A stretch of 64,000 nt of DNA from Rattus norvegicus (Eukaryota > Chordata > Mammalia > Rodentia > Muridae), in assembly GCF_036323735.1 (NCBI RefSeq), contig NC_086021.1, positions 125,738,476 through 125,802,475 of the forward strand, written 5' to 3'. Shown piece by piece: positions 12,481 to 25,515 of the stretch. Each line of letters opens with the position of its first letter. Positions within the stretch are counted from its first letter, which is position 1. The translations under genes and the position numbers were made by a program. The notes below the pieces were generated by a model, which did not search any database, had not been told where the DNA came from, and worked only from the letters and a program-made list of their open reading frames with translations.

Positions 12481-13464
12481 CGCCAGGTGTGGATCACAGC
12501 AGTTGGGGTGGGGATTTGGGGGATGAAGGGTGGGAAGCCATTTCAGCGATATAATTATTAATAATTGATTCTAGTAAAGTCTGGGCTGGGGATAGTTTTG
12601 ATTTGAAGATGCAGAAGAGAAAAATATCGAGGACATCTGAAAGATTTGCAGTCCAGAAGGCTATGAGTGAAGATGTCACAGCCCAAGGTGGTAGAAGGAC
12701 TGAGAACAGCCACACTGGCTCTTGGAAATGTAGAGCTCCTGAGTGTGTGACTCTCATGGCAGGCCTTAGGCTCTAAGTTAGCTCCTCATCCCTGGAAATG
12801 CTAACACACCAGGGGCTTAAGTGCTCCTCCTAATGGATTGTCAATGGAAGGTATAACAGTCACCTAGGAGGCCCAACTGTGGTGGCACTCTGACCCTGCC
12901 ATCACCAGTCAGCCTGGCTACCTCTGGCATCACGCACTCTCCGTCTTATTCTGTTCCTGGTCCTCATTTTGAGCAATCCAGTCACCAACCGCACTCTTAT
13001 CACCAGGAAGAAACACACAACGCTGGATGATTTTGATGGAAGTTTTCTCAGGGCAGATGGTCAAATTATCGAGGGAAATAAAATCTGTGAAATCAATGAG
13101 CATTTCCTAAAATCCAACATCATGAGGAGCTCGAACTTTACTATAAAACAGTACAGCCTCACGGGACTGCTTCTGAGTCTCGAGTGCCAACACCAGGTGC
13201 CTCAGATCTTCTAACACACAGGTGACATTCAAATCATCCTTCTCTTATTTCCACTCACCTTACTTTAAAACTGTGCATCCTTTCCTAGAATTTGTGTTGG
13301 AAAGCAACCAACCTCATCCTTAATGAAGCCCCCAAAGATGCCCAGGCCATAGAATTAACTGGGATACCTTGGGTGAAAGATCTGCTGATGAGAATGGTCC
13401 CAAAGCCTGTGTCATCCATAGCCATGAGACCAGGCTTCCCCATCTCATTTAAGTCACTATGAAA
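12481..13464. other. Intronic sequence, no gene seen
   Basis: Unique or unrecognised. Frames near 12494-12757 (minus) and 12969-13214 (plus) are short and show no domain. Confidence 0.45.
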
Positions 13465-13680
13465 TGCTCAGACGCTAAAAGTACTTGCTATACAAGCATG
13501 ATCACCTGAGCTTGATTCCAGGGTACCCCATGGTGGAAGGAGAGAACCAACTCCCGAAAGTTGTCCTTTGACCTCCACATACATGCATGTACATACTCAC
13601 ACCAACAAGCACACAACGCATTACATATACATGTATTCATACACTAGTCACATGCACACACAATAATGGATATTTAAATT
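13465..13680 (+). mobile_element. tRNA-derived SINE (B4/B3-like)
   Basis: GTGGAAGGAGAGAACCAAC, AGTTGTCCTTTGACCTCC and a CA-rich tail (ACATACATGCATGTACATAC) are typical of rodent tRNA-headed SINEs. The head near 13480 is diverged. Confidence 0.75.
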
Positions 13681-14189
13681 TTTACATTCATACTGGATGA
13701 CTTGGCATCTATTTTTTTTATATTGATTGGCTTTTCTAGAGTAACAGATTCTAAGGTTTTTCTATTTTTTCAATAATTTCTCTCTTTCTTCTCTTTCTTG
13801 TCTGTATGTCTGCTTGAAGCTGGGCTTTCCCATATGCTAAGCTGCCCTCAAGCTTATGACATAGCTGAAGATGACACTGAACTCCTGAAGCTCTTGCCTG
13901 CACCCTCCAAGTGTAGGGATACAGGTGAGTACCAGCTTTCCTTCCATTCTTGGCACGTGTTGTTAACACATTAGGATAGAATTTATGTGCACCACACGAT
14001 TTACAGTTCTTCAGGAAAAGTCTGGAGTCAAATTAACTCATTTTTAAAATATGCATATAGAATTTATTGTTTCCTCCTTTGTCATGTTTATCTTCTTAAA
14101 AGCCAATAAAAATAACTAAGTGTTTCTTATGATTACCTTCATAGATAGCAACTGATGTTAGTAATTTTATGAAACTTCTCAAAGCCAGG

Positions 14190-14369
14190 GGCGCTGTAGC
14201 ACCCAGCTATATTCTAAGACCTCCAGCAATGGAGGAAGGAGAATCAAGGGTTCAAGGCCAGCCTTGGCTACCTACACAGACTCATCTTAGTGAGATCATG
14301 TCTCACAAAGATTTAAATAAAATTAACAGAGAGAAAGGCAGGCAGGCAGACAGACAGACAGACAGACAC
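14190..14369 (+). repeat. Degenerate B1-like SINE and (GGCA/GACA)n tract
   Basis: GGTTCAAGGCCAGCCTTGGC marks a B1-like body at 14190-14310. It is followed by GGCAGGCAGGCAGACAGACA repeats at 14336-14369. Confidence 0.7.
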
Positions 14370-14974
14370 TAAGACCAAGGCCAACAAAGGAGCCGGCCGT
14401 AGAGTTAACAGAAAATATATTCTAGTAGATAACCAATACCGCCATCTGTTGGCAACACACAGAATTGTCTCTTCTGCTTGGTAGTGTGGCTTTTCCCCCA
14501 CCCTCCAGTCTACATTTGAGCCCGATTAAAGTAAAAACAATCATTTCTAAAGACATCCAAGGCTGTCAAGATAACACAACAAACACCAATGCCCATGGTG
14601 TAATTACAAAGGTAGTTAACATCCTTTTGCAAGATTTGTTCTCAAAGAAATATTTATCTTTGCAGTACCTATGCTATGGCTCTTAGAGGTGACTTACACA
14701 TTGGGAAATATGCAGGTTCTTACATACAAGTGAGATTGGCTCATTCACAAACACAACATCTTAAGCTGTTCGTATACAGGGAGGGACAGAAGCAGGCCAG
14801 TCAGGACAATGAAGTAGAGATGGATAAATCCCACCTGTGGACCTTCTTGTGCACAAGGAATTCAAGCCCAATAAAACTGTATTTGACACACTTCTTCCCC
14901 CTTGAATACTAGGCTTTGCTAAGTGAAGTAGGCAAAATGCCGGTTGCATGGTTATTCATTGTCATCTCGATGAG

Positions 14975-15240
14975 ATTTAGAATCACTACAAGGGCACACC
15001 TTTCTATGGGGGAGATGTTTCCAGAACAGTTTAACTGAGAAACAACCCATTCTGAATGTGAATGGCACCACCCCATAGGCTGGGGTCCTTATGGGATGAA
15101 AACTAAATGAGCTCAGCTGAGAACCGGCATCCACTTCTCTCTGATTTCCTGACTGCAGGCATAATGTGTCCATCCACCTCATGCTCCCGCTAAAGGCCCA
15201 GCCAGAGCCTCTCTCACCGTCAGCCTTACCCACTATGGTA
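14975..15240 (+). repeat. Rodent interspersed repeat, family unresolved
   Basis: GAATGTGAATGGCACCACCC, AGGCTGGGGTCC and TGAGCTCAGCTGAGAACCGG belong to a common rodent dispersed repeat I recall; I cannot say whether it is an LTR or DNA element. Confidence 0.5.
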
Positions 15241-15865
15241 GACCGGCTCCTCACAAACAAAACAAAGTAACCGCTTTCTGAAGTTGCTTTTCTCGGGCAC
15301 TTGTCACAGAAACAGGGAAAGCAGCAAATACACTAAGTGATGTTTCCATTTGTGTTGATGGCTCACAGCTGTTGTTTCTATGGAATCCCCTTGCACTTAC
15401 CTCCTGAGAACTAGCCTTCCTGGGTTAGAGTCTGCAGGGAAATTCTACTGGGGACCAGGTAAACACTCAAGGATCAGGGTCAACAGTATCCTCTGTCCCT
15501 TTGAGGTAATCACAGAAATCAGTAGTTGGGGAGGTTCCTTCCATGTACAGAGACATCTTTCTCAGCTGCCCAGGTGACTGCCTTATCTGTTTAGCATTCT
15601 CTCATCCTATTTTTGTTAATAATACAATTAGAAGCCTCATTACAAATCCCAACTATGGATCAAGCAACCCTGAGAACACCTAATACAAATCCATGCTGGT
15701 TTCTGCTGACATTTATTTTCTCCCTACTTTCATTCTGCTTAATATCTCCTTCTGCTTAGGAGATTGTAATCTCTTTTATTACAATTCCTGTTGCCAGGAA
15801 ACATAAAAACAGGATGGAGAACAGCAGCTAAGAGCATATAAATTTACTCCCCACACCCCTCCTGC

Positions 15866-16206
15866 CTTAGAATTTCATTGCTGTGAAGAGACACCATGAC
15901 CAAGGCGACTCTTACAAAGAAACATTTATTTGGAGCTGGTTTACAGTTTCAGAGGTTCAGTCGCTATCATCATGGTGGGAAGCCTGGCGGCATCAGGCAG
16001 GGGAAAGAGCTGAGAGCTCTACATCTTGATGTGAAGGCAGCCAGGAGGAGGGTCTCTTCCACAATGGGTGGAGCTTGAACTTCAAAGCCCACCCCCACCA
16101 TGACACACTTCCTCTAACAAGGCCACACCTACTCCAACAAGGCCACACCTCCTAATAGTGCCACTTCTCATGGGCCCTGTATATTCAAACCACTAGACCA
16201 CCACAC
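15866..16206 (-). mobile_element. Rodent MaLR (MT-type) solo LTR
   Basis: Complete-looking LTR: AATTTCATTGCTGTGAAGAG and CACCATGACCAAGGCGAC at one end, repeated AACAAGGCCACACCT, ATATTCAAACCACTAGACC at the other. The block CACACCTACTCCAACAAGGC is internally duplicated. Confidence 0.75.
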
Positions 16207-17344
16207 AGTTATAATCAAGTGAATGTCCCTAGATGCACTCACCCAGTATTGCCTCCCCAAACAGATGCTTCACCAAATGCAATCATAGACTCTTCTAAAC
16301 ATTTTATCACCCTTTATCATACATATTACTGGGTGCAGCAAACCTAGGCCTCCAGGCTCCTACCCTCATGCTCCTTCTGTCATAAATGCAGCATGCCCTG
16401 GTGTGGAGGAGGAGGACAGAGGAACAGCTAGACTCTCCCCGCCATTGGTTGGTGCCTCTGCTGTACTGAATGCTGAGTCTGTGTATTTTTAAAGATTATA
16501 AGGTGATGTTTTTCATTTGAGCTGTGCTGAGATGATTTTTGGCTTCATACCCTGAAGATTCAGATTATTGAAACTGAGGCAAACTAGACATTCCAAAAAT
16601 ATCCCAAATTCAATAATCTTTCTCCTGTATTCCCTGATTTATGTCACCTGCCTTTCCCAGAAGCCATGGCAAGAACCCATCCTACAGAACCCGGCCTCCA
16701 GCCCCATATCTGAGCACTCATCAGGTCCTCATATTTTATCTCCTATATTTCTTGTATTTGTCACCTACTCTGTGTTCCCACAGCCTGCCTTTGTCTTTAT
16801 TACATCCAGCTTGGAATTTCGCTAGCGGCCTCTTATATGGTCCACCCGTTCCCAAGCTTCCCTTCATCCAGTTGACCTGCACATGGCCCCAGAGAGAATA
16901 ATCTCTGTAACATAAAGCTGTCCTGTCCCTGCCCTGTTAAAACTACCCCATGTTTCCCTGAACCTCAGAAGATAAATTCTGGTTTCTCAGTCATCCATGA
17001 GCCCTGTGGTTGCTGGCTTCTACCCACCCCTCCAGCCTCACCTTTTGCCACTATCAACCTCGTAATTTATGCCCCCCACAAACTGCTTGTCATTTTCATG
17101 CACAGCACTGTGCCCTCATAAGTGTGTCTCTTAGTACAGTGAAGTCCAGGCATTTGTTAGTATTTCTGTCTTTCCTGATAAAAACATGAGCTAAGATACC
17201 CAAGGATATCTTAACTTGTCTTTATATCTCAGCCTAACAGAATATGCAGCATATGCCTAACACTCAATTAAAATTAAGAGACAAACTCAGAAACTTCCTT
17301 CTAGAAAGCATGGCTCCGTAACCTACTATTTTATTAAATTATTG
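16207..17344. other. Intronic sequence, no gene seen
   Basis: No recognised repeat or exon; pyrimidine-rich at 16640-17120. Confidence 0.5.
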
Positions 17345-17548
17345 GCTTGTTTTTATTTTGGGAGTTTTTTGCCTGCACGAATGTCTGTACACCACATGTA
17401 TGCAGTGCCCAAAGTGGGTGAGAAATCCCCTAAAACTGGAATAACAGTTGTGATCTGCCAAGGTGAAGAAAATCTGATGCTGGAAATTAAACCCAGTTTC
17501 CCCCGGAAGAGTGTTTTAAACCAGCGAGCCATTTCTCTAGCCCTACTA
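17345..17548 (-). mobile_element. B3-type SINE, diverged
   Basis: GTACACCACATGTATGCAGT, GATGCTGGAAATTAAACCC and CGAGCCATTTCTCTAGCCC follow a B3 element on the minus strand. Confidence 0.75.
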
Positions 17549-19664
17549 TGGCATTTTTTTTAAAGGCTGTAAGAGTGTGACGTTCTCAGACAATCAGTCA
17601 AATCAGCCCCAGTTGACTGGGCAGTTGGGGACAAGTAGTTTTACTCCATACACATTACTTTTGGAAGACGAAATTGATTAGGACTTTTATAGCAATCTTG
17701 CCATGTTCTTAGCAATTGCTGTATTTACCACGCTCTGAAGGGCCGGCGTACCTGGGGCAGCTCGTCTCTGTTCATGTAGTTTGGCATCTTCATGTGTTAC
17801 CATTTGCTAATCCAATTTTGCATGCCTTACTGTGGCTCACATGTCTTATCTCCAGTTCACACAAATGAACAGATGGTTCGAAAGTTCTCATTTTGGTCCA
17901 AGAATACTGACAAAAACAGTAATAAAGATACTAGACCTCACAGAACTGTACTAAGTAAGCAGCGAATCTCAGCCTCCCAAAGGGAGAAAAGGATAAGATG
18001 ATTTCACACCAGTGACTTCAAAGTCCAATCAGCGGCCAAGGAACATATTGGACGAGATTATATTAGACAGTCATTCCATATGGCAGTGTCTGTGTCCTAA
18101 GCCCTTATCAGGAAACATCTTGGAGTACTCAGAGGCTTCGTATCAGTTTTAAATGGTATTTCAAAGATGGTATGCACAAAATATTCTCCCTATGAACTTT
18201 CTGAATTTTTTCAAAAACAAGTATAAAATGACACCTTTCAGGATGGAGTTGATTTGTTTTGCAGCAAACGGATTTGTTTTTAAGACAAAGCCATCAAAGC
18301 CTTTCTCAAAGCTACATTCCTCAAATAAAGCAGATAAAAATCACTTCCAAGAAATTAAGGGAGCAAGCCACACAGTCAAAGGCAGTATCCTCAGAGGATA
18401 ATCCAACTGTGGGAATGCACTGGGAAACTAGCAACATTATTAGTGGCCCTGTGGGATAACTTGTATACACAGCACGAAACATGGGAAATCGTGTACTTAC
18501 AGGCACATGTATTCTGCTTTTCCCAGGGTGAAATCAAAGGCCTGTAGAGTATGCATACCAGTCCGCATTAGAGTGCAACATGTCTGAGAGAGAGGTAGTT
18601 AAAGACTCTTGGTTCTATTACCAATAAACCAAGGGAAAGGAAAAAAATTCCACTCAGCGTTCTTTTGCAAGCAGTAATATAAACTGGAAACCGAGTATTG
18701 ATGTCAGTGCCAACGGAGTAACCATCTCTATTGGCAGAGAGCCATAAAGCTACCGCACAGACAGAGGGAGTTTTCCACTGACCCCAAAACATTCACTTCT
18801 TCATTCACCCAAATATATGAAACACAACTATATGGCCCCTGCTATTAACGCAAGGTTGCAGAAAAGAAATTTAAGGGTAAATATGAGAAAATCATAGCCA
18901 CTAGGTATTGTCTCTGCATGCTCTACAAAGAGGTAGAGGCCATTAGAGCGACTATGTCCCCGGACTCTGTAGAGGCTGGTGTGGCAAGCCCCAGGCTCAG
19001 GGTGTCACTAGATCCCCAGCAAGAGGAAAGCTCCCTTTTGATTCCCTTGTCCCTCCTGCTCCACAGGTCTGGTCAGGGATCACACATGGCTTGTCTTGGC
19101 AATGGCCCCCTTAGCCCTCCATGAGCCCCACCACCACAAAAAAATGACTAAATGAGAAGTGAGACGAACACAATGCTGTCCCCTTTGGTTCATAATGGGA
19201 AGGGGCAGAGCCATGGTTTCTAGGAGGAAGTGCCAGGGTGTAATTAGCCTCTTGATATTTCTGAACCCCTCTCTCTTCCGGGACTAAGACGCCTGTGTTA
19301 AATATTAAGAATAAGCACAGAAACCTTTGAAAGGACTGACCAGCAAGTTCAGGGAGACGCTTGCAGATGCACAGACTTCGCGTGGGTGGAACACTTGCCA
19401 TTGCTAACACAAGTCCAGCATGAATTATGCACACTCCTCACACTGGTGGAGTTGCCATGTATTTATCACCAGCCCTAAGACACTGCAATTAGGAAGAGGT
19501 AGTTTCCACTTTTTGTAAAGGGAAGAAAAGAAGCCCAGTGGATATGGGTTTCTTTCTTAATAGCAAAATTTAGTGAAAAAGTAGATGTTTCATTTAGAAT
19601 TTGCGATCAGTAGCTTTCAGTTATTTACCATTAGCATTTCAGGCATTCTTTTGTTTTCTAAAAG
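17549..19664. other. Intronic sequence, no gene seen
   Basis: Mostly unique-looking AT-rich DNA. Short frames (up to 107 codons on the minus strand at 19111-19434) show no domain and no conserved splice context that I can identify. Confidence 0.45.
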
Positions 19665-19800
19665 AAAAAGACCATTTTACTGAGATATGATTGATGCCCA
19701 TACAAATCATATTTGATTTATACACATCAGTGAACCTGACATTTAAAGCCATTCCCACCATCAAATGTGTGAGCGTTCTCAGCGTCCTCCCATCTCTTAC
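19665..19800 (+). mobile_element. Old L1 3'-end fragment
   Basis: CATTTTACTGAGATATGATTG and TTTATACACATCAGTGAACC resemble the 3' untranslated part of old mammalian L1 elements. Confidence 0.5.
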
Positions 19801-19944
19801 GATCCATGCTTCTCTCGGGTTTGGTTTTACCTACTTCATGGTGCCGGACTTAGAGACTGTGACCAAGCAAGCACGCCCCACTGAGATCTACCGAGCGTGC
19901 TTTTTATTTCCAAAAGTGTTCACTTTTACACGTTCGGCTCTGCT

Positions 19945-20094
19945 GGTGAGATGCTCAACAGGCAGAGGCTTTGGCCACTGAGCCTGATGAACTGAGTCCC
20001 ATCCCCAGGGACACGAAATGGAAGGAAAAATGTTCACAAGTTATCTTCTGATCTCCACATGCATATCATGGTACCTGGGTATAGACAGACAGAC

Positions 20095-20125
<31 letters not shown>

Positions 20126-20160
20126 GGATAAGCAAAAACATAAATAAGTATAATTATAAA
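19945..20160 (+). mobile_element. tRNA-derived SINE (B4/B3-like) with (GACA)n(CA)n tail
   Basis: GGTGAGATGCTCAACAGGC, GAGTCCCATCCCCAGGGACA and a tail of GACA then CA repeats (20087-20125) ending in TAAATA units. Confidence 0.7.
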
Positions 20161-20831
20161 TATAATTAAGTGTAATAAATACAATTAAAACTTTCTAAAT
20201 GGCCATTGTTTTTTAATGCTCACCTCAATTATGGTGTGCTCATTGACGAAGTGTCCTGGATAGTGTGTGGTTGCTAAACACCTGAGAACATCAAGGCATA
20301 GAAATAAAGACTGTCTAGAATATTCTGTGTGATATTTAGGAGATTATTCTTTTCCTCCTCTGAACATAAAGCCCTAAAACATTCTCTCATAAGTACTCTT
20401 CCTTTTTTTTTCACTTGACGAAAGAACAATCTAGTTATCTGTAATGGTAAAATCCAGAAGACATTTAAAAATGGCCAAAGAAAACAGAGTCTGTGATGGC
20501 TATAAAATTCCTAAAATAAGTCTTTGCTCTAACCACTCTAATTTACTGCTTACTGAATCCAGTTAGAGAAAACCTCCTCAATGGAACTGCCTCCGATAAG
20601 GATCTATAGCTGGGCATAATCCAACACCTCTGGCTGAGAGCAGGGAAAAAGAGGTCAAACACTCCTGTGGCGGCGGTCACCAGGTTGTGCCCACAAAGCC
20701 TCCTGTCTAGGTGTAGGAAAATCTCTCTGAACTCGCATCCTTCAAAGGAGTCATGCCAACTTGTTGGCTCCTGCCTTGACCGACTTTGGGTGTGATCCTC
20801 CCTCACACAGAGCAGTAAACAGTGTAGATGA

Positions 20832-20839
20832 TGACGTCA
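20832..20839. promoter_or_regulatory. Full palindromic CRE (TGACGTCA)
   Basis: An exact cAMP-response element within apparently non-repeat intron. A single match is weak evidence of function. Confidence 0.3.
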
Positions 20840-21040
20840 CTGTGTTAAACACTGCCTGGTGCAGCAACCTTTGGCGAGATTTTATGCCCCAGTGTCCTGT
20901 AGTTCCAACAAAGAAAGCACAGAAGACGGGAATCTCTCCATAGCAAAAATGTCTAACTCCAACTACAACATCGCACACTATAATTACACACACCTAGTAA
21001 TACGTGCACATACATTATATTATATATTAATTAACATTAT

Positions 21041-21102
<62 letters not shown>
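21041..21102. repeat. (CA)n(TA)n microsatellite
   Basis: About 11 CA units run directly into about 20 TA units; cruciform-prone and probably polymorphic. Confidence 0.97.
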
Positions 21103-21106
<4 letters not shown>

Positions 21107-21704
21107 CCACTTAAGTAATAGCTTCTGAAAGGTACATTTGACTCTGGGTCAGAAAAACAACAGATCAAAATAATGAAGGTTAATCTGTTACATAAACCAA
21201 ACTCCAGAGTTTGAGGAAGTTACGCAAAGATGACATTAAGGAAGGGCCAAGACTTGTAACGTCATAGTCCGCCCATCCCTCACATAACTGCAAGGCAAAC
21301 TGCCCACCCTTAGGATCCAACTTCCAGGCAGGAAAGTCAAAGACCAAAGGCAGCTCTCAGCTTAGTCCACCCCTCCCGCCTTACAGCACATCAGGGCTTT
21401 ATTCAGGGGCACCTGCATTTACGCTTGTTGCTGGCACTGCTGCCCCTATCTGCAAAGGAGTCTGGGGGATATTTTCATCTGGGCACTTTGTTGATAAAGG
21501 CAGAGGCAGGACCCTTTAGGAAAGAAAGGAGAAGAGGGATACCTCAAAGGCTGCCACACTAATAGTGACATTACCAGTTTTGCGTAAGTCCTAGGAATCA
21601 GAACCCCACGGACTCAAACCTCAGGACTCAAACCTCAGACTGTCTGCTCATGTCAGCAGTTGTTTTGCTTCCAAGAAATTGCTTTAAACTCCCCCATCCT
21701 TTAA

Positions 21705-22040
21705 CCCTGTATTATCCTTCTTGTAATAAAATGCCCCGACAATGGCAATTTAAGAGAGGAAGCGTTTGTTTGGGCTCAGAGTTCAATGGTAGATTCCAGC
21801 ACGGCAAGCGGGTTGCTATGGGTCACATTGCAACAGCAGTCAGGAGGGAAAGAGCGATGCGTGTCTGTGCTCAGCTCAGCTCCTGCCTTTTCAAAAGTCC
21901 AGAACCCAAACTCCTGGGTTGGTGTCACCAGCCTCAGGTAACCTAATATGCATAATCCCTCCTGAGCATGCTCAGAGACATCCTAGAGATTCTAGATCCG
22001 GTCAAATCAACAACAGAAACTCTCACGACAATCAAACCTA
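21705..22040 (-). mobile_element. Rodent LTR/interspersed repeat, diverged
   Basis: TTGTAATAAAATGCCCCGAC ... AGGAAGCGTTTGTTTGGGCT fits the reverse of a MaLR-like 3' end. The distal half (TAATATGCATAATCCCTCCT) is less certain. Confidence 0.55.
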
Positions 22041-22324
22041 TTCTTTACGAGTGACTCAGACCACCCCCTTCCCCTAACTGGAGTGACCAGACAATCTGAA
22101 ATGCCATGTAGCTGAAGTCAGAGGTTCTGCGACTCATTGGTGGCTTCCTTTGGGAGAACAAAGCACTGCCCTTTTTCTGCAAGTTCCTCAGTAAGAATCG
22201 TGTGGGTGCTCTTTTTGAAAGCCAAAATGGTTTTCAAAGCATATCAGGTTAAGAAAGGATTAAAAAAACAGAATAGGAATTCAAAATATATACAAACCCA
22301 GCCCCACCTCTACGAGCCAGGGCA

Positions 22325-22500
22325 GCTTTCCACACATTAATTAATTGAATCATTTGTGTGTCTCCAAAGTAAATGAGAGACAAATCTTCCAATTAATTAA
22401 GTGTGGCACATTTATCACAGGACTTGATAATTACAGCACACCTGCCCTCACAGGCACTGAGGGCAATCCCCTGGCTTAGATTAATTCAGCCACACAGGGA
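22325..22500. other. AT-rich candidate conserved element
   Basis: Repeated TTAATTAATT and AATTAATTAAG cores, TTGATAATTAC and ATTAATTCAGCC lie within about 170 bp. It matches no repeat I know and is suggestive of a homeodomain-bound enhancer, but conservation is not tested. Confidence 0.35.
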
Positions 22501-23471
22501 CCCTCTTTTAATAGGAGATGGCTCACTGTTGTAGAACAAAATGCAGACAGGAAAACATGGTCTCAGGTTGAGTGACAGTTCTTAGCAAACCCCCTGCTTC
22601 CTCAGAAGAACACAACACATACATGTCTTCAGAAATGGGAATGTTAGGTTTTGTCTGGCCAAGAACTGTGGGACTCAGCAGAGAATTTACAAAGATTCTT
22701 CCCTCCTGTTGGGATGGCAGGTCAAGGAGAAGCAGATCCTCACCTGAAAGTGAGGATCAGGGAACTCCCTCCAGCCTGACATGTGTGCTATTAGCCCGCA
22801 TCTACTGCCCCCATCTTGACTTTCAGAAATGACAACACTGAACCCAAACAAGGCCACCATGCTGTTTTTCCCTCAAGGGCACACCAAGGCCAGCTGAAGA
22901 AACCACACTTGGCACACAAACACTGGAGTGACAAGAAAGGAGTCACAGGGACAGAAAATGTTTATTTATCCTGATCATTTTTGTCCGTTCTTATGCAAAT
23001 GCCCGAGTCTCTTAAAATAATACACTTCAACAACTAAAAACAAAATAATTACCTCTATTTTCATCTGTAATGACAAACAGACCAAGCCTGCTATCTGCTA
23101 AATTTCACATCACAGAGATGCTTGGGAAGGGGTTTTATCCTACTGCCCACTAAGATTGTATGGCCATTCTAACTTCAGTAGAAAAGTTGGCTTACAGCGA
23201 TCATTCTCAGTCTGTCCTGGTGGAATATAGCTTGTGACCCTGGAGAAGTCTAAAGAATTCCTAAAATTTTAAGAGTCTACACCAGTGGTCCTCGAACCCT
23301 GTGATGCCTATGAATCCCCTGTGAAACTTATTTGAGACGCACTTTGGAGAGCTTCATAGGTGGTTGCAGACACAATAATTTATATTGAATAGTCAGAGGA
23401 TTCACAGGCAATTTCTGAGGGGGTCCTTGTCCCAGAAAGGGGCCTTCATTTTCTTCATTCAGATAAGCATA
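22501..23471. other. Intronic sequence, no gene seen
   Basis: Unique-looking; no coding feature or repeat recognised. Confidence 0.45.
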
Positions 23472-23482
23472 GAACAGTCTCA

Positions 23483-23588
23483 TTTTTTTTCCTTTTTCTT
23501 TTTTTTGTTTTCGGAGCTGGGGACCGAACCCAGGGCCTTGCGCTTCCTAGGCAAGCGCTCTACCACTGAGCTAAATCCCCAACCCGGT
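23483..23588 (-). mobile_element. ID SINE, minus strand, with 11-bp target-site duplication
   Basis: T-rich tail then TCGGAGCTGGGGACCGAAC ... CTACCACTGAGCTAAATCCC. GAACAGTCTCA flanks both sides (23472-23482 and 23589-23599). Confidence 0.95.
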
Positions 23589-23884
23589 GAACAGTCTCAA
23601 TTTAAATTCTAATCCAGCATCCTGTGTATGTGTGTCCATTCTAGCAAGGATTAAGGTGGCCAAGCTATGAAGGAGTTCCCTCCAAACACAGGGAGGAGCT
23701 GCTGCGTGGGTCAGCTGTGTGAGGTAGTGGTGCTAAGGTCACAGCGGCATTAGATATTATGAGCAGACGAATCATTCATTCCACAAATAAAAACCAGCAG
23801 GGGCAATGGCTCCTGCAAGCTCTGGAACCTATACTAAGTCCCTGCAGCACCCAGCAGTGGATTTCTTCTTGTCTGCTCTTTACA

Positions 23885-24048
23885 TGTATTTCTTTTATTT
23901 TGTGTGAGTGTGTGGGTAAGCCATGTCTCACGCATGTGCAGGCCAGAGGACAACCTGTGGGACTCCGCTCTCCCCTCCCACCATGTGGGTTCCAGAGACT
24001 GTATTCAGATTGTCAGGCTTGGCAGCAGGCACCTCACTAGCACCCCAA
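23885..24048 (-). mobile_element. tRNA-derived SINE (B4/B3-like)
   Basis: GCCAGAGGACAACCTGTGGG, CCTCCCACCATGTGGGTTCC and TTGTCAGGCTTGGCAGCAGG fit the reverse of this SINE class. Confidence 0.8.
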
Positions 24049-24188
24049 ACACTATGCCCCTTTCTCCCTGCACTTGCTTATCTAAAGTTTCTGAATTTAC
24101 TGAAAATACACCTCCTTCCTAGAGAAAATCTTACCCGAAATCACACCAGCTATTAGTAAACCTGACACAGTAACCATTACAACCTTAG

Positions 24189-24229
24189 TACACACACACA
24201 CTCATACACACACACACACACACACACAC
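24189..24229. repeat. (CA)n microsatellite
   Basis: Near-continuous CA repeat with one CTCATA interruption. Confidence 0.95.
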
Positions 24230-24600
24230 CACATACACAACCTTATTACAAGGAAGTATGGCCAAAGACAGCAGAATATGTGCTTCCAAACACATATTTT
24301 GACCTGAAGACAGTTGAAGCAAAGCAATAAAAGCTCTTTGCCCTCCACCAGCCTAAAATCAGGACATAAAGTTATAATGTTTTCCTTCCTGTCTCCGTAG
24401 AAGGCTGGCTTGCCTGCCTTTGGTGACTTTAGACCCTTCTCAACCTGGAGAGGGCACCAAAGGAGCTCACATAACAAACTTTACTCAGTAGCTTTTATAT
24501 ACAGTGAGTTTCCCAAATACAGCCATATTTACCAAATAACGCTGATAGAACAGCGTTAAAATAGAGATTAAAATAGAGCCAAAGAAAGCCTACTAGCTAG

Positions 24601-24995
24601 TGTCATGGCCTGGATATAGAGTGTTCCTTGGAAACACACACGTATTAAAGGTTTGGTCTCCAGCTAGTTGTCCTGTTTTAGGGAATTCTAGAAATTTTAG
24701 GAGGTGGGAGGTCTGGTTGAAGGAAGGGGGGCACTGGGGACATGAGCCAGGGAGTCTATATTGTCCTAGCAGCCTCTCACTTTCTCTTTCTGCGTTCTTC
24801 CCACCATGAGGTGAGTGGCCTCTGCCACATGCCCCCACTGTCACGATACTCTGCCTCATCAGGAGCCTGAGAGCAACAGGGCCAAGAACTATGGGTTGAA
24901 AAGCCACCGAAACTGTCATCCAAAAAAAGGGAACTTCTCCACTGTTGATTGTTTTTTTGTTTTTTCTCAAGTGTTTGCCACAGCAACAGAAAGAC
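24601..24995 (+). mobile_element. MaLR LTR (MT/MTE-like)
   Basis: TGTCATGGCCTGGATATAGA at the start, GGAGGTGGGAGGTCTGGTTG, TCTTCCCACCATGAGG and GTTTGCCACAGCAACAGAAAG at the end follow the MaLR layout in sense orientation. Confidence 0.75.
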
Positions 24996-25374
24996 AAAAC
25001 AAACAAAAAGACAAAAAGACAAACTTCTACACATAAGGCTCAGTGAACATCTCAGAAGCAGAAAGAGCATGAGAGCTCAAAGCTGGACCAGAGCTCTAGA
25101 GCACTGTCTTCGGGACGGCATGTCGGTCACACTCCTAAGTTCACAGCGGCTGTGGTTACTGACTGCCATGAGATCAGATCAGCCAAAACTCTGGCATAGG
25201 TGGCGTTGGGTGCTCTCCAGGCTCCATTCTTTACTGAAGATGATAGTTGCCTGGGGGGAGGGGAGGCCATTCTCCCTTGAGGTGTGGGCACTGGTAAGTT
25301 TCCCACGTTCCAGGGGATGACCCCGCAACCATGTGCGTAGAGACAGCATGACCTATACTTAATAGGCTCTCACA

Positions 25375-25515
25375 CAAAAAGAAGTTGGGAAGTATCAAGT
25401 TGGGAAGGGGAAAAAAATGTTGGGGAGGATATCGGGGGTTGGAGGGGAAACAGAAATGAATGTGAATGTATTTCATAGTATACATGTATGAAATTCCTAA
25501 AGATTAAAGAATTAG
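25375..25515 (+). mobile_element. Rodent L1 (Lx-type) 3' UTR fragment
   Basis: GGGGTTGGAGGGGAAACAG, GTATTTCATAGTATACATGT and ATGAAATTCCTAAAGATTAA correspond to the 3' end of rodent L1, 5'-truncated. Confidence 0.7.
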
